This document shows positions 8,705 through 17,955 of a stretch of DNA of 64,000 nt, piece after piece. Under the pieces are notes generated by a model. That model ran no database searches and was not told the DNA's origin. It saw only the letters and a list, made by a program, of their open reading frames with translations. How positions within the stretch are numbered: position 1 is the stretch's first letter; every line of letters begins with the position of its first letter. Both the position numbers and the translations under genes were made by a program. The stretch comes from Streptomyces sp. R41 (GTDB lineage: Bacteria > Actinomycetota > Actinomycetes > Streptomycetales > Streptomycetaceae): assembly GCF_041053055.1 (NCBI RefSeq), contig NZ_CP163443.1:4447001-4511000 (forward strand). Reading direction: 5' to 3'.

Positions 8705-10066
8705 TCAGGCGCGCAGGGCGTCGATGGCGTCCGCGAGGGCTGTCGGCACATCCGGTACGAGGGTGTGCGCGCCGTCTCGTACGACGTGCCGGCCGCCCAC
8801 GACCGTGTGGCGTACGTCGGCCGCCGTCGCGGCGAATACGGCCGTCTCGGCACCGAGGCGCGGCAGCGGTCCCGCTGTCCTGACCGAGTCGAGGGCGATC
8901 GTCGTGAAGTCGGCGAGCGCGCCAGCCTCCAGGACGCCCGCGCCGTCCCAGCCCAGGGCCGCGTGGCCGTCCGCGGAGGCGGCGCGCAGGAGGGCGGCCG
9001 CCGTCCAGTGGCCGCGGGTGCGGGTGCGCAAGCGCTCGTTCAGCTCCATCGCGCGGGCCTCTTCGAGGAGGTCGATGACGGCGTGGCTGTCGGAGCCCAG
9101 GGAGAGGGGCGAGCCCGCTCGCTGGAGGGCGACGGCGGGTCCGATGCCGTCGGCGAGATCGCGCTCGGTGGTGGGGCACATGCAGGTGCCCGTCCTGGAG
9201 CCGCCGATCAGGGCGATGTCCTCGTCCGTGAGGTGCGTGTTGTGGACGCCGGTGGTGCGCGGGCCGAGGACACCGTGGTCGGCGAGCAGCCGGGTGGGCG
9301 TGCGGCCGTGCGTGTCCCGGCAGGCGTCGTTCTCCGCCGTCTGCTCGGACAGGTGCACATGCAGCGGGGCCCGCCGCTCCTCGGCCCATCGCGCGACTGT
9401 CGCCAGTTGCCCGGCGGGCACGGCCCGTACGGAGTGAATGGCCGCACCGATCCGTGCGTGATCCCGGTCCTTGAGAACTGAACAGCGTTCCGCCCAGGCA
9501 TCGGCCGTGCCGTCGGAGAAGCGCAGCTGGTGCTGGTTGGGCGGCTGTCCGAAGCCGGAGGACAGATAGGCGGTGTCGAGGAGGGTGATGCGGATCCCGG
9601 CTTCGGCGGCGGCGGCGATGAGCGCCTCGCCCATCGCGTTCGGGTCGGCGTACGGGGTGCCGCCCGGGGCATGGTGGACGTAATGGAACTCGCCGACGGC
9701 CGTGACGCCCGCGAGCGCCATCTCCGCGTACACCGCGCGGGCGAGCTCGTGGTACGTGTCCGGGGTCAGCCGGTCCGCGAAGGAGTACATGATCTCGCGC
9801 CACGTCCAGAAGGTGCCGGAGCCGACCTGGACGGTGCCGCGCAGGGCACGGTGGAAGGCATGGCTGTGGGCGTTGGCGAGCCCGGGGAGGGTGAGTCCGC
9901 GGAGGATCTCGGCGCCGGGGGGCGGGGTGTCGACGCCCGTACGGACGGCGGTGATCAGGCCGCCTTGCCCCTCGGCGGAGCCGCTTGTCGACACAGTCAG
10001 GGCCACGCCCGGCTCGACATGGGTGTCGAGCCAGGCGTGCTCCAGCCAGTACGTCTCCGTCGTCAC
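8705..10066 (-). CDS. hutF: Formimidoylglutamate deiminase
   Basis: 453 residues. Amidohydrolase fold with [15 protein letters not shown] (metal HxH) near residue 60, HVHLSEQ for a further metal ligand and [10 protein letters not shown] near the end. HutF converts N-formimino-L-glutamate to N-formyl-L-glutamate and ammonia, the route typical of pseudomonads and actinomycetes. Its ATG overlaps the stop of the upstream M20 gene (10063-10066), so the two are co-translated. Its presence means the pathway must continue through N-formylglutamate, which bears on the role of the neighbouring M20 enzyme. Confidence 0.93.
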   Translation of the reverse strand: MTTETYWLEHAWLDTHVEPGVALTVSTSGSAEGQGGLITAVRTGVDTPPPGAEILRGLTLPGLANAHSHAFHRALRGTVQVGSGTFWTWREIMYSFADRLTPDTYHELARAVYAEMALAGVTAVGEFHYVHHAPGGTPYADPNAMGEALIAAAAEAGIRITLLDTAYLSSGFGQPPNQHQLRFSDGTADAWAERCSVLKDRDHARIGAAIHSVRAVPAGQLATVARWAEERRAPLHVHLSEQTAENDACRDTHGRTPTRLLADHGVLGPRTTGVHNTHLTDEDIALIGGSRTGTCMCPTTERDLADGIGPAVALQRAGSPLSLGSDSHAVIDLLEEARAMELNERLRTRTRGHWTAAALLRAASADGHAALGWDGAGVLEAGALADFTTIALDSVRTAGPLPRLGAETAVFAATAADVRHTVVGGRHVVRDGAHTLVPDVPTALADAIDALRA

Positions 10067-11427
10067 CTGCAGGCCAGCCCTTCGAGTACGTCGGCGAGTG
10101 CGGTCACCCCGGCCACGCAGTCGTCCTCGGCGGCGTACTCGGCCGGGGAGTGCGAGACACCCGTGGGGTTGCGTACGAACAGCATGGCGGTCGGGATGGT
10201 GCCGGAGAGGATTCCGGCGTCGTGTCCCGCACCGGTGCCCAGGACGGGGACCGTGAGTCCCGCGGCCCCTTCCACGTCCTTGCCCAGGATGCGGGCGAGC
10301 TCGTCGCGCAGCGCGTGCTCGAACTCCACGACGGGGGTGAACGACTCACGGACGACGTCGAGTTCGACGCCGTGCGCCTCCGCGTACTCGCGGGCCGCCT
10401 TCTCCACGCCGGTGACCACCGTGTCGAGGGTCGCCTGGTCGGCGGCGCGGGAGTCGAGCCAGCCCCGTACGAGGGAGGGGATGGCGTTCACGCCGTTCGG
10501 CTCGACGGCGATCTTGCCGAAGGTGGCGACGGCACCGGCGAGTTGTGCCTCGCGGCGGGCGGCGAGCACGGTCTCGGCGTACGACAGCATCGGGTCTCGG
10601 CGGTCCACGAGCCGGGTGGTACCGGCGTGGTTGGCCTCCCCACGGAAGTCGAACCGCCAGCGCCCATGCGGCCAGATGGCGCTCGCGATACCGACACGAT
10701 CACCGCTCAGGTCGAGCGCACGCCCCTGCTCGACGTGCAGCTCGACGAAGGCGCCGATGCGGGCGAGCCGCTCGGGGTCCGGCCCGATGGTTCCGGGGTC
10801 GTACCCGGCCCGCTCCATGGCCTGGGGCAGCGAAATCCCGTCCGCGTCCGTCAGCCGGTGCGCCTGCTCGACGGTGAGCTGCCCCGCCGCGAGCCGCGAC
10901 CCGACGCACGCCAGCCCGAAGCGGGCGCCCTCCTCGTCACCGAAGTTCACGATGGCGAGGGGCCGGGTGAACTTCACATGGCGGGCGCGCAGTTCGTCCA
11001 GCGCGGCGAAGGACGACACGACCCCGAGGGGCCCGTCGAACGCCCCGCCGTCCGGCACGGAGTCCAGATGAGACCCGGTGACTACGGCGTCCCCCTCGGC
11101 GGGGTCCCCCAGCCAGGCCCACTGATTCCCGTTCCGGTCCAGCTCGTAGGTCAGCCCCCGCCCCTCGGCCTGCGCCCGAAACCACGCCCGGCACTCGGCA
11201 TCGGCCCCGGTCCAGGCGAAGCGCCGGTACCCACCGGAGTCGGGGTGCCGCCCGATGGGCTTCAGCTCGCGCCACATGTCGTGAAAGGAGGCACCGGGCC
11301 GGGGCCCGGCGGCCGCCGCTGACGGCTGTGGGCCGCCGTCAGCCGCACCCGCGGACGGCGACGAGGCACCAGCCCCCACCGGGGAGCTGCCGCCTCGCGC
11401 CGCAGGCGCGGAATCGTGCTGGGTCAC
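10063..11427 (-). CDS. M20 amidohydrolase (annotated type: allantoate amidohydrolase); possible N-formylglutamate deformylase
   Basis: 454 residues with an ~40-residue disordered Ala/Ser start. M20 motifs: [18 protein letters not shown] (metal His/Asp), [10 protein letters not shown] (catalytic Glu pair), FVELHVEQG, and [11 protein letters not shown] near the C-terminus. The family includes allantoate amidohydrolase, N-carbamoyl-amino-acid amidases and ureidoglycolate hydrolase. No other purine-degradation gene is adjacent. It sits between hutU and hutF with 4-bp overlaps on both sides, and no HutG-type N-formylglutamate amidohydrolase is present, so hydrolysis of N-formylglutamate is a reasonable inference. 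The general annotation is safe; the substrate is not. Confidence 0.85.
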   Translation of the reverse strand: MTQHDSAPAARGGSSPVGAGASSPSAGAADGGPQPSAAAAGPRPGASFHDMWRELKPIGRHPDSGGYRRFAWTGADAECRAWFRAQAEGRGLTYELDRNGNQWAWLGDPAEGDAVVTGSHLDSVPDGGAFDGPLGVVSSFAALDELRARHVKFTRPLAIVNFGDEEGARFGLACVGSRLAAGQLTVEQAHRLTDADGISLPQAMERAGYDPGTIGPDPERLARIGAFVELHVEQGRALDLSGDRVGIASAIWPHGRWRFDFRGEANHAGTTRLVDRRDPMLSYAETVLAARREAQLAGAVATFGKIAVEPNGVNAIPSLVRGWLDSRAADQATLDTVVTGVEKAAREYAEAHGVELDVVRESFTPVVEFEHALRDELARILGKDVEGAAGLTVPVLGTGAGHDAGILSGTIPTAMLFVRNPTGVSHSPAEYAAEDDCVAGVTALADVLEGLACR

Positions 11428-13088
11428 GCGTCGCCACCCTCACGCATCGGCACGCGCACGCCGCGCTCATCGGCGACCGACTCGGCGATGTCGTATCCGG
11501 CGTCGACGTGGCGGATGACACCCATGCCGGGGTCGTTCGTCAGCACACGCCGGATCTTCTCGCCGGCGAGCTTGGTCCCGTCGGCGACGGAGACCTGCCC
11601 CGCGTGGATGGACCGGCCCATGCCGACGCCACCACCGTGGTGGATGGAGACCCAGGACGCGCCCGACGCCACGTTCACCATGGCGTTCAGCAGCGGCCAG
11701 TCGGCGATCGCGTCGGACCCGTCGAGCATGGCCTCCGTCTCGCGGTACGGCGAGGCGACGGACCCGCAGTCGAGGTGGTCGCGACCGATGGCGAGGGGGG
11801 CCGCCAGCTCGCCGGAAGCCACCATGTCGTTGAAGCGCTCACCGGCCTTGTCGCGCTCGCCGTAGCCGAGCCAGCAGATACGGGCGGGCAGGCCCTGGAA
11901 GTGGACGCGCTCACCCGCCATCTTGATCCAGCGGTGCAGGGACTCGTTCTCAGGGAAGAGGTCGAGCATCGCCTTGTCGGTCTTGGCGATGTCGGAGGCC
12001 TCACCGGACAGCGCCGCCCAGCGGAAGGGGCCCTTGCCCTCGCAGAAGAGTGGGCGGATGTAGGCGGGGACGAAGCCGGGGAAGGCGAACGCCCGCTCGT
12101 ACCCGGCGAGCTGGGCCTCACCGCGGATCGAGTTGCCGTAGTCGAAGACCTCGGCACCGGCGTCCATGAAGCCGACCATGGCCTCGACGTGCGTGGCCAT
12201 GGACTCGCGGGCACGGGTGGTGAAGCCCGCCGGGTCCTTGGCGGCCGCGTCGGCCATGTCGTCGAAGTCGACGCCGATGGGGAGGTAGGCCAGCGGGTCG
12301 TGGGCCGAGGTCTGGTCGGTCACGATGTCGATGGGGGCGCCCTCGGCCAGCATCTGCGGGAGCAGCTCGGCCGCGTTGCCGAGCAGGCCGATGGAGAGCG
12401 GCTTGCGGGCGTCGCGCGCCTCGACCGCCAGCTCCAGCGCGTGCCGCAGGTTGTCTGCCTTGACGTCGAGGTAGCGGTGCTCGATGCGGCGCTCGATGGC
12501 GCGCGGGTCGACGTCGATACAGATCGCGACGCCGTCGTTCATCGTCACGGCGAGCGGCTGGGCGCCGCCCATGCCACCGAGACCGGCGGTCAGGGTGATC
12601 GTGCCCGCGAGGGTGCCGTTGAACTTCTTCGCGGCGACGGCGGCGAAGGTCTCGTACGTGCCCTGGAGGATGCCCTGGGTACCGATGTAGATCCAGGAAC
12701 CGGCGGTCATCTGGCCGTACATGGTCAGACCCAGCTGCTCAAGGCGCCGGAACTCCTCCCAGTTCGCCCAGTCGCCGACCAGGTTGGAGTTGGCGATGAG
12801 GACGCGCGGAGCCCACTCGTGGGTCTGCATGACGCCGACGGGGCGGCCGGACTGGACGAGCATCGTCTCGTCCTGCTTCAGGGTCTGCAGCGTGCGGACC
12901 ATGGCGTCGAAGGAGCGCCAGTCGCGGGCGGCCTTGCCGGTGCCGCCGTAGACGACGAGCTTGTCGGGGTGCTCGGCGACCTCCGGGTCGAGGTTGTTCT
13001 GCAGCATCCGCAGGGCGGCTTCCTGCTGCCATCCCAGGGCACTCAGTTCCGTACCGCGCGGCGCTCGTACGGGGCGGGGTCCTGACAT
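11424..13088 (-). CDS. hutU: Urocanate hydratase
   Basis: 554 residues, the expected length. Urocanase converts urocanate to 4-imidazolone-5-propionate using tightly bound NAD+. Signatures seen: [47 protein letters not shown] and the C-terminal [12 protein letters not shown] with [17 protein letters not shown]. First gene of the operon hutU-M20-hutF-hutI. Its start is preceded by AGGAGGC. Just upstream, 13103-13170 holds five near-identical 12-13-bp repeats that may be regulatory. Confidence 0.96.
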   Translation of the reverse strand: MSGPRPVRAPRGTELSALGWQQEAALRMLQNNLDPEVAEHPDKLVVYGGTGKAARDWRSFDAMVRTLQTLKQDETMLVQSGRPVGVMQTHEWAPRVLIANSNLVGDWANWEEFRRLEQLGLTMYGQMTAGSWIYIGTQGILQGTYETFAAVAAKKFNGTLAGTITLTAGLGGMGGAQPLAVTMNDGVAICIDVDPRAIERRIEHRYLDVKADNLRHALELAVEARDARKPLSIGLLGNAAELLPQMLAEGAPIDIVTDQTSAHDPLAYLPIGVDFDDMADAAAKDPAGFTTRARESMATHVEAMVGFMDAGAEVFDYGNSIRGEAQLAGYERAFAFPGFVPAYIRPLFCEGKGPFRWAALSGEASDIAKTDKAMLDLFPENESLHRWIKMAGERVHFQGLPARICWLGYGERDKAGERFNDMVASGELAAPLAIGRDHLDCGSVASPYRETEAMLDGSDAIADWPLLNAMVNVASGASWVSIHHGGGVGMGRSIHAGQVSVADGTKLAGEKIRRVLTNDPGMGVIRHVDAGYDIAESVADERGVRVPMREGGDA

Positions 13089-13102
13089 GGTCTGCCTCCT
13101 AT

Positions 13103-13170
13103 GCGGACTGTTCCGGCTCTGCGGACTGCTCCAGCGAACTGCTCCAGCGGACTGTTCAGCGACTGTTGCA
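13103..13170. repeat. Five 12-13-bp direct repeats in the hutU leader/promoter region
   Basis: Copies start at 13103, 13121, 13134, 13147 and 13159, with consensus GCGGACTGYTCCA; the last four are contiguous. They lie 15-82 bp upstream of the hutU start, between hutU and the divergent decarboxylase gene. The array could bind a regulator in repeated register or be a slippage product; I cannot tell which. Confidence 0.8.
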
Positions 13171-13239
13171 GTAGATATTCACATCCTGACTTCTTGAATA
13201 GGACTAGTCAATAGGCGCATAGGCCAGCGCGGGCACGTC

Positions 13240-14727
13240 ATGGATGTTTGGCTGGGATGTATGGGCGCAGACAGGGACAGGACGGGGGATCCGGTGGGCG
13301 ACGGGGTGGACGGGACTGCGGCGTTTTCCGGCGGTGGGTTCGGCCATGGATCCGGCGGTGGAATCGGCGGTGGGTCCGGCGCCGGCGGCGAGCCGGACTC
13401 CCACCGCGTCGTCCGGCGCGACGACGCCGTCCGGGCCGCCGTGGAGCAGGGACTCCTCGGGCCCGGAACCCCCATCGTCGCGCTCCTCGACGTCCCCGGC
13501 ATCCGGGCCTCGGCGGCAGCCCTGCGGGCCGCCTTCGACGCGGTGACCGCTCCCGGCACCCCCGTGCTGCACGCCTTCGCGGTGAAGGCGACCCCGCTCG
13601 TGCCCGTCCTGCGGCTGCTGCACGAGCAGGGCATCGGCGCGGAGGTGGCGAGCGCCGGCGAGCTGGCCCTCGCGCGGGCGGCCGGAGTAACTCCGGCGCG
13701 CACCGTGCTCGACTCACCCGCCAAGACGTCCGCCGAGCTGCGCGAGGCGCTGGCACTGGGCATCGCGGTCAACGCGGACAACCCGCAGGAGCTGGACCGC
13801 ATCGACGGCCTGGTGCGGTCCGCGAGCACCCGCTCCCCCCTCGGAATCCGGGTGAACCCGCAGGTCGGCGGGGGTTCCATCGAGGCGCTGTCAACGGCCA
13901 CGGCGACCTCCAAGTTCGGGGTCGCGCTGCGGGACGAAGGGGCCCGCGAGTGGATCGTCGGGGCGTACGCCGACCGCCCGTGGCTGACTCGGCTGCACGC
14001 GCACGCCGGGTCGCAGGGCATCCCGCTGTCACTGATGGCGCAGGGCGTGGCGGAGACGTACGCGCTGGCCGAGGAGATCAACCGGCGCATCGGGCGGCGG
14101 CAGATCGACACGATCGACATCGGCGGCGGGCTGCCGGTGAACTTCGGCTCCGACGCGACGACCCCGACGTACGCGCAGTACGCGCGGCTGCTCGCCGAGG
14201 TGGTGCCCGGGCTCTTCGACGGACGGTACGGACTGGTCACCGAGTTCGGACGGTCGCTGCTCGCCAAGCACGGGACCGTGCTCGCGCGGGTCGAGTACAC
14301 GAAGTCCGCCGGGGGCCGGGCGGTCGCGGTCACGCATGCCGGGGTCCAGGTGGCGGCCCGTACGGTGTACGCGCCCGCGTCCTGGCCGCTGCGGATCGCC
14401 GCGTACGACGCGAAGGGCCGCCCCAAGGCGGGACCGGACGTCGTCCAGGACATCGCGGGCCCCGCCTGCTTCGCGGGCGACCTCCTCGCCGAGGGGCGCG
14501 CGCTGCCGCTGCTCGAACAGGGCGACTACGCGGCCGCGCTGGACACGGGTGCGTACTACTTCGCCCACCACTACGCGTACAACTCCCTTGCCCGGCCGGG
14601 CATCTACGGCTTCGCGCCGGACGGGGAAGGCGGGGTGCGCTTCGCGGTCGTACGGGAGCCGCAGACCCTCGACGAGATCGTCGCGGAGTCGGGCGGGGCG
14701 CAGCCGTCGGCACTGACTGGGCTTTAG
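13240..14727 (+). CDS. PLP-dependent decarboxylase, DAP/Orn/Arg decarboxylase family 2
   Basis: 495 residues. Alanine-racemase-type barrel: PLP lysine in HAFAVKAT (residue ~110), substrate/phosphate motifs HAHAGSQG and IDIGGGLPVNFG, and the active-site Cys/Asp region GPACFAGD followed by DTGAYYFAHHYAYN. Most similar in pattern to diaminopimelate decarboxylase, but with an extra Gly-rich N-terminus; divergent from hutU rather than in a lysine cluster. A paralogue acting on another D/L-diamino acid is possible. ATG 13240 or ATG 13261 could start translation; neither has a strong Shine-Dalgarno site. The last ~25 bases, stop codon included, are tandemly repeated downstream. Confidence 0.82.
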   Translation: MDVWLGCMGADRDRTGDPVGDGVDGTAAFSGGGFGHGSGGGIGGGSGAGGEPDSHRVVRRDDAVRAAVEQGLLGPGTPIVALLDVPGIRASAAALRAAFDAVTAPGTPVLHAFAVKATPLVPVLRLLHEQGIGAEVASAGELALARAAGVTPARTVLDSPAKTSAELREALALGIAVNADNPQELDRIDGLVRSASTRSPLGIRVNPQVGGGSIEALSTATATSKFGVALRDEGAREWIVGAYADRPWLTRLHAHAGSQGIPLSLMAQGVAETYALAEEINRRIGRRQIDTIDIGGGLPVNFGSDATTPTYAQYARLLAEVVPGLFDGRYGLVTEFGRSLLAKHGTVLARVEYTKSAGGRAVAVTHAGVQVAARTVYAPASWPLRIAAYDAKGRPKAGPDVVQDIAGPACFAGDLLAEGRALPLLEQGDYAAALDTGAYYFAHHYAYNSLARPGIYGFAPDGEGGVRFAVVREPQTLDEIVAESGGAQPSALTGL

Positions 14728-14850
14728 TCCACCGCAGCCGTCGGTACCTACCGGGCTTTAGTCCACCGCAGCGGTCGGCACTCACGCGGCTTTAGACCAC
14801 CGCGGCCAGGAAGGCGCTCGCGCCGTCCGGGCTTCAGCCACCGCGGCGAG
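14700..14850 (+). repeat. Stop-codon-anchored tandem repeat after the decarboxylase gene
   Basis: The final part of the CDS (about 14700-14727, ending GGGCTTTAG) is repeated at 14728-14761 and 14762-14795, period exactly 34, each again ending CTTTAG; diverged copies follow to ~14850. The rest of the gap, 14851-15088, holds nothing I can name beyond GC-rich sequence and the leader of the next operon. Confidence 0.85.
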
Positions 14851-15088
14851 AAAGGCGCCGCGTCGTCATCGGGCGCGACGCCACGCCACCGCGCGCCCTG
14901 GCACACCCGCGCGCGCCCCCTGAAAGGTCTCCAGGGCGGCCCCAACCGGCCGGAAAATATGGCCAGTTGACCCACCTTAGTCACCCCAGGCATGTTCCAC
15001 AGGAAAATGCCAGAACCCTCACCCCTCGCGCACACGTTGCGTAACTTCGGCGTCACTCGGCCGAACCCTTGGCGGGAGGGGAGACACG

Positions 15089-15487
15089 GTGCCCGGAATC
15101 GACGAGTGCCTACTGGAAGCCATGACACTGCCCGGTGCCCGGGGTGCCGCGGTGGTCGACTGGACCAGCGGCCTGGCCCTGGGCACCGTCGGCGAGGCAC
15201 CGGGCGGTGACCACGAGACGACCGCGGCGGAGGCGGCCGAGCTGGCCCGGCTCGCCGCGGAGCACCGGGCGTTCGCCCCGGCCGACGGCTCCGACTGGTC
15301 CGAACGGGAGACCCCGGTCGAGGACCTGATCATCAGCAACCGCGACAGCTACCACCTGCTGCGGTTCGTGAGCACCACCTTCGACAGCAGTGTGTTCCTG
15401 CACCTGTGGCTGGCCCGCTCGGAGGGCAATCTCGCGCTGGCCCGCATCCGGCTCGGCGAGATGGCCGGACGGCTGGTGCTGGTATGA
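15089..15487 (+). CDS. Roadblock-like small protein (paralogue of 16896-17270)
   Basis: 132 residues from GTG 15089, which follows GGAGGGGAG at good spacing. The start GAAVVDWTSGLALGTVG closely matches GAALVDYTSGMALGTIG in the fourth gene of this operon, and both share a 'DSYHLLR' / 'DQYHLIR' strand, so the two arose by duplication. Compact alpha/beta proteins of this kind fall in or near the roadblock/LC7 family, which regulates small GTPases. First gene of a four-gene operon; its stop overlaps the next start (ATGA at 15484). Confidence 0.75.
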   Translation: MPGIDECLLEAMTLPGARGAAVVDWTSGLALGTVGEAPGGDHETTAAEAAELARLAAEHRAFAPADGSDWSERETPVEDLIISNRDSYHLLRFVSTTFDSSVFLHLWLARSEGNLALARIRLGEMAGRLVLV

Positions 15488-16296
15488 CGACGGTCAGGAC
15501 ACCTCCCCCGCCCCGGCTGCCCGTACGGGACAGAGCGACGGAGGCCGGTGGCGGTGTGTCGCCGATGCTCAGCCGGCTCGCCGCCGAGCGGGCCACCGGC
15601 GTCCTCCTGCGCGAGCGCGGCACGCTCTACCTCGCCGACGGCGACGTGGTGCACGCCGAGAGCCCGGCCACACCGGGGCTCGAGGTGCTGTTCGCCGCCC
15701 GCGGGGTGCTGGACGCCGAGGTGTGGCGGGAGGCCGTCGCCGCGGCCGGGGCACGCCACCGGGTCGGCCGCTTCCTGGTCGACAGCGGCCGGATCGCCAA
15801 GGGCGCGCTGGAGCTGTGCCACCTCGGCTCGCTGTACGACGCGGCGTACTTCGCGCTCGGGCCGAGCAGCACCCCGACCCGCTTCCGGTACGGCGCCGCG
15901 CACTGGCTCGGCCCCGTCCGCCCCGTGCCGGTGGTCGCACTGGAGCGCGAGACGGTGCGCCGCCGCGCGCTGCTGCACCGCATCTGGCCCGACCCGGCCA
16001 CGGACACCGCGCCACTGGTGCGCTCCAAACTGGCCGCCGGGCCGTCGGTCCCGCTGCGCCAGGAAGCCGTACTCGGCCGGGTGGACGGCGTGCGCACCGC
16101 GGCGGACGTCTCGCTCGCGCTGGGGCGGCCCGCGTTCCACACCCTGGTCGACCTGCGCCGACTGGCCGCCGCCGGGCTCGTGACGGCGGCGGTCCCGCCG
16201 CAGCCGCCTCCCGTGCCCGGTGTGCTCACCCAGCCCTCCGCCGATCCCGACGTCGCGTTGCTGCGGCGGCTGCGAGACGCGCTGGAGGCCCTGTGA
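15484..16296 (+). CDS. DUF4388 domain protein
   Basis: 270 residues from ATG 15484, overlapping the previous stop. Residues ~20-110 form a DUF4388 (PatA-N-like) domain: LAAERATGVLLRERGTLYLADGDVVHAESP, VLFAARG and GRFLVDSGRIAKG. The C-terminal third (VDGVRTAADVSLALGRPAFHTLVDLRRLAAAGLV) looks like a winged helix. DUF4388 proteins commonly occur with roadblock and MglA-type GTPase systems and response regulators. The roadblock neighbours support a signalling scaffold role, but no GTPase is encoded here. Confidence 0.8.
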   Translation: MTTVRTPPPPRLPVRDRATEAGGGVSPMLSRLAAERATGVLLRERGTLYLADGDVVHAESPATPGLEVLFAARGVLDAEVWREAVAAAGARHRVGRFLVDSGRIAKGALELCHLGSLYDAAYFALGPSSTPTRFRYGAAHWLGPVRPVPVVALERETVRRRALLHRIWPDPATDTAPLVRSKLAAGPSVPLRQEAVLGRVDGVRTAADVSLALGRPAFHTLVDLRRLAAAGLVTAAVPPQPPPVPGVLTQPSADPDVALLRRLRDALEAL

Positions 16297-16318
16297 GCCC
16301 CGACCCGCGGGAGGCCTT

Positions 16319-16879
16319 GTGATCCGCGCGCTGCGACAGCGTGCCGAGAGGAGACTGCTGATGGCGGCGGAGCCCGAAGTCCTCGATGAACTCCACCGGT
16401 TGAGGGCCCGCGTGCCCCAGCTCACCGGGGCGCTCGCGGCCAGCGTCGACGGTCTCGTCCTCGCCCAGGACACCCCCGGCGTGGAGCCGGAGGGCCTGGC
16501 CGCGCTCACGGCGGCCGCGCTCGGGGTCGCCGTGCGGATGGCGGACGCCACCGGGCAGGGCGACTTCCGCGAGCTGCTGGTGCGCGGCGTCCACGGCTAT
16601 GTGGCGACGTACGCGGCGGGCGCCTCCGCCGTGCTGACCCTGCTCGCCCAGGACCGGGTCAACGTCGGCCGGCTGCATCTGGAGGGGCGCCGCTCCGGCA
16701 CCCGGATCGGAGAGCTCGTGGACGCCGCGACGGCGCGCGGCGAACCGGCCGCACCGGCCGCACCGGCCAAGGCGTCCGCCAAGACCGCCACCGGCACTTC
16801 ACGGACCCGTACGGCGCGCGGCACAGCACCCGCGCGCACCACCCCTACCCCCAACACCCCGACCACATCGGAAAGCTGA
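16319..16879 (+). CDS. Roadblock/LC7 domain protein
   Basis: 186 residues if translation starts at GTG 16319, which has GGGAGG upstream; ATG 16361, preceded by AGAGGAGA, is an equally acceptable start. Residues ~20-130 match the roadblock/LC7 (MglB-like) fold: LDELHRLRARVPQLTGALAA, DGLVLAQDTPGVEPEGLAALTAA and LVRGVHGYVATYAAG. A Thr/Ala/Pro-rich tail of ~45 residues is probably disordered. Third gene of the operon, 22 bp after the DUF4388 gene. Confidence 0.82.
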   Translation: MIRALRQRAERRLLMAAEPEVLDELHRLRARVPQLTGALAASVDGLVLAQDTPGVEPEGLAALTAAALGVAVRMADATGQGDFRELLVRGVHGYVATYAAGASAVLTLLAQDRVNVGRLHLEGRRSGTRIGELVDAATARGEPAAPAAPAKASAKTATGTSRTRTARGTAPARTTPTPNTPTTSES

Positions 16880-16895
16880 AAGGAATCACAGCACC

Positions 16896-17270
16896 ATGGC
16901 CAACACCGAAACCGCGCTGAAAGAGGCGCTGGCATCCATCGAGGGAGCGACCGGAGCCGCCCTCGTCGACTACACCAGCGGAATGGCGCTGGGCACGATC
17001 GGCGGCAGCAAGGGCTTCGACCTCACCGTCGCGGCGGCCGGCAACACCGACGTCGTACGGGCCAAGCTCCGCACCATGGAGCACCTCGGCCTGAAGGGCG
17101 AGATCGAGGACATCCTGATCACACTGACCGACCAGTACCACCTGATCCGGCTGATCAAGGGCCGCGGCGGCAACGGGCTCTTCCTGTATGTGGTGCTCGA
17201 CGCCAAGCGGTCCAATCTTGCGATGGCCCGGCATCAGCTGAAGAAGATCGAGGCGGACCTGGAGGTGTAG
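16896..17270 (+). CDS. Roadblock-like small protein
   Basis: 124 residues. Starts MANTETALKEALASIEG, then GAALVDYTSGMALGTIG, an insertion-free alpha/beta body, LGLKGEIEDILITLTDQYHLIRLIKG, and a strand-helix end (SNLAMARHQLKKIEADLEV). Shorter and more regular than its paralogue at 15089. AAAGGA lies about 11 bases before the ATG. Last gene of the operon; it converges with the membrane protein gene with 19 bp between stops. Confidence 0.78.
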   Translation: MANTETALKEALASIEGATGAALVDYTSGMALGTIGGSKGFDLTVAAAGNTDVVRAKLRTMEHLGLKGEIEDILITLTDQYHLIRLIKGRGGNGLFLYVVLDAKRSNLAMARHQLKKIEADLEV

Positions 17271-17289
17271 CGAGTCCGCCTCGACACGG

Positions 17290-17859
17290 TCAGCGGCGCC
17301 GCGCTCCGCCGGGCGCGGCGTCGCCCGCCGCGACGCCGGTGGCCCGGCAGGCCTTGACCGGCTTGCCCGCGGGGGCGCCGGCGCCTCTGCCGAGCCAGTC
17401 GACGCGCACCCAGATCAGCGCCTGCTCGGCGCGTTCGCGACGCCCGAGCCAGCCGGCCTTCAGCCACAGGCCGACGCCCGCGCCGGCGAGCAGCATGCCG
17501 CCCGCGGCGGGCACCGCGAACGAGCTGCCCAGCGCGGCCACGAAGGCGACCAGGAGCCACCAGCGGTGGCCGCGGCGCCAGTTGCGTACCGTCACGGCGC
17601 GGTCCTGGAGCACATCGTGCTTACCGGCCCGGGCGGCGGAACGGACCAGGGCGGCGTACCGCTTCCGGCGCCAGTACGCCACCACGGCGCCCGCCACGAT
17701 GAACAGTGCCGCCCCGGCCATGACCCCGATCCGACGCCCGGTCAGCCCCGGCACCAGCACCCCGACCCCGGCCGCGAACACCCCGCACCACCACAGCGGT
17801 GCGGCTCCCGCCCGCACCACGACGGCCACCCGAGCCAGCCCCTGCCCTCCGCGCGCCAC
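17290..17859 (-). CDS. Small integral membrane protein, unknown function
   Basis: 189 residues with about four hydrophobic segments in two hairpins (APLWWCGVFAAGVGVLV / GVMAGAALFIVAGAVVAYW, and WWLLVAFVAALGSSFAV / GMLLAGAGVGLWL) separated by a basic loop (RRKRYAALVRSAARAGK). The C-terminus is soluble and basic. I do not recognise the family. It is a single minus-strand gene between the roadblock operon and the RpiR regulator, about 100 bp from the latter. Confidence 0.65.
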   Translation of the reverse strand: MARGGQGLARVAVVVRAGAAPLWWCGVFAAGVGVLVPGLTGRRIGVMAGAALFIVAGAVVAYWRRKRYAALVRSAARAGKHDVLQDRAVTVRNWRRGHRWWLLVAFVAALGSSFAVPAAGGMLLAGAGVGLWLKAGWLGRRERAEQALIWVRVDWLGRGAGAPAGKPVKACRATGVAAGDAAPGGARRR

Positions 17860-17955
17860 GATCCGCCTCCCGTCTCAGCGCCTCTTTGGGCGCGCACGCT
17901 AGCGAGGAAAGGTGAGACGAATCTGAGAAGGCACGGGTGCTCCACCAAACCGTGA

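Noticed and set aside
15089..17270. Conservon (cvn) cluster
   Set aside because: No sensor kinase, DUF742 or GTPase gene is present, only roadblock and DUF4388 genes.
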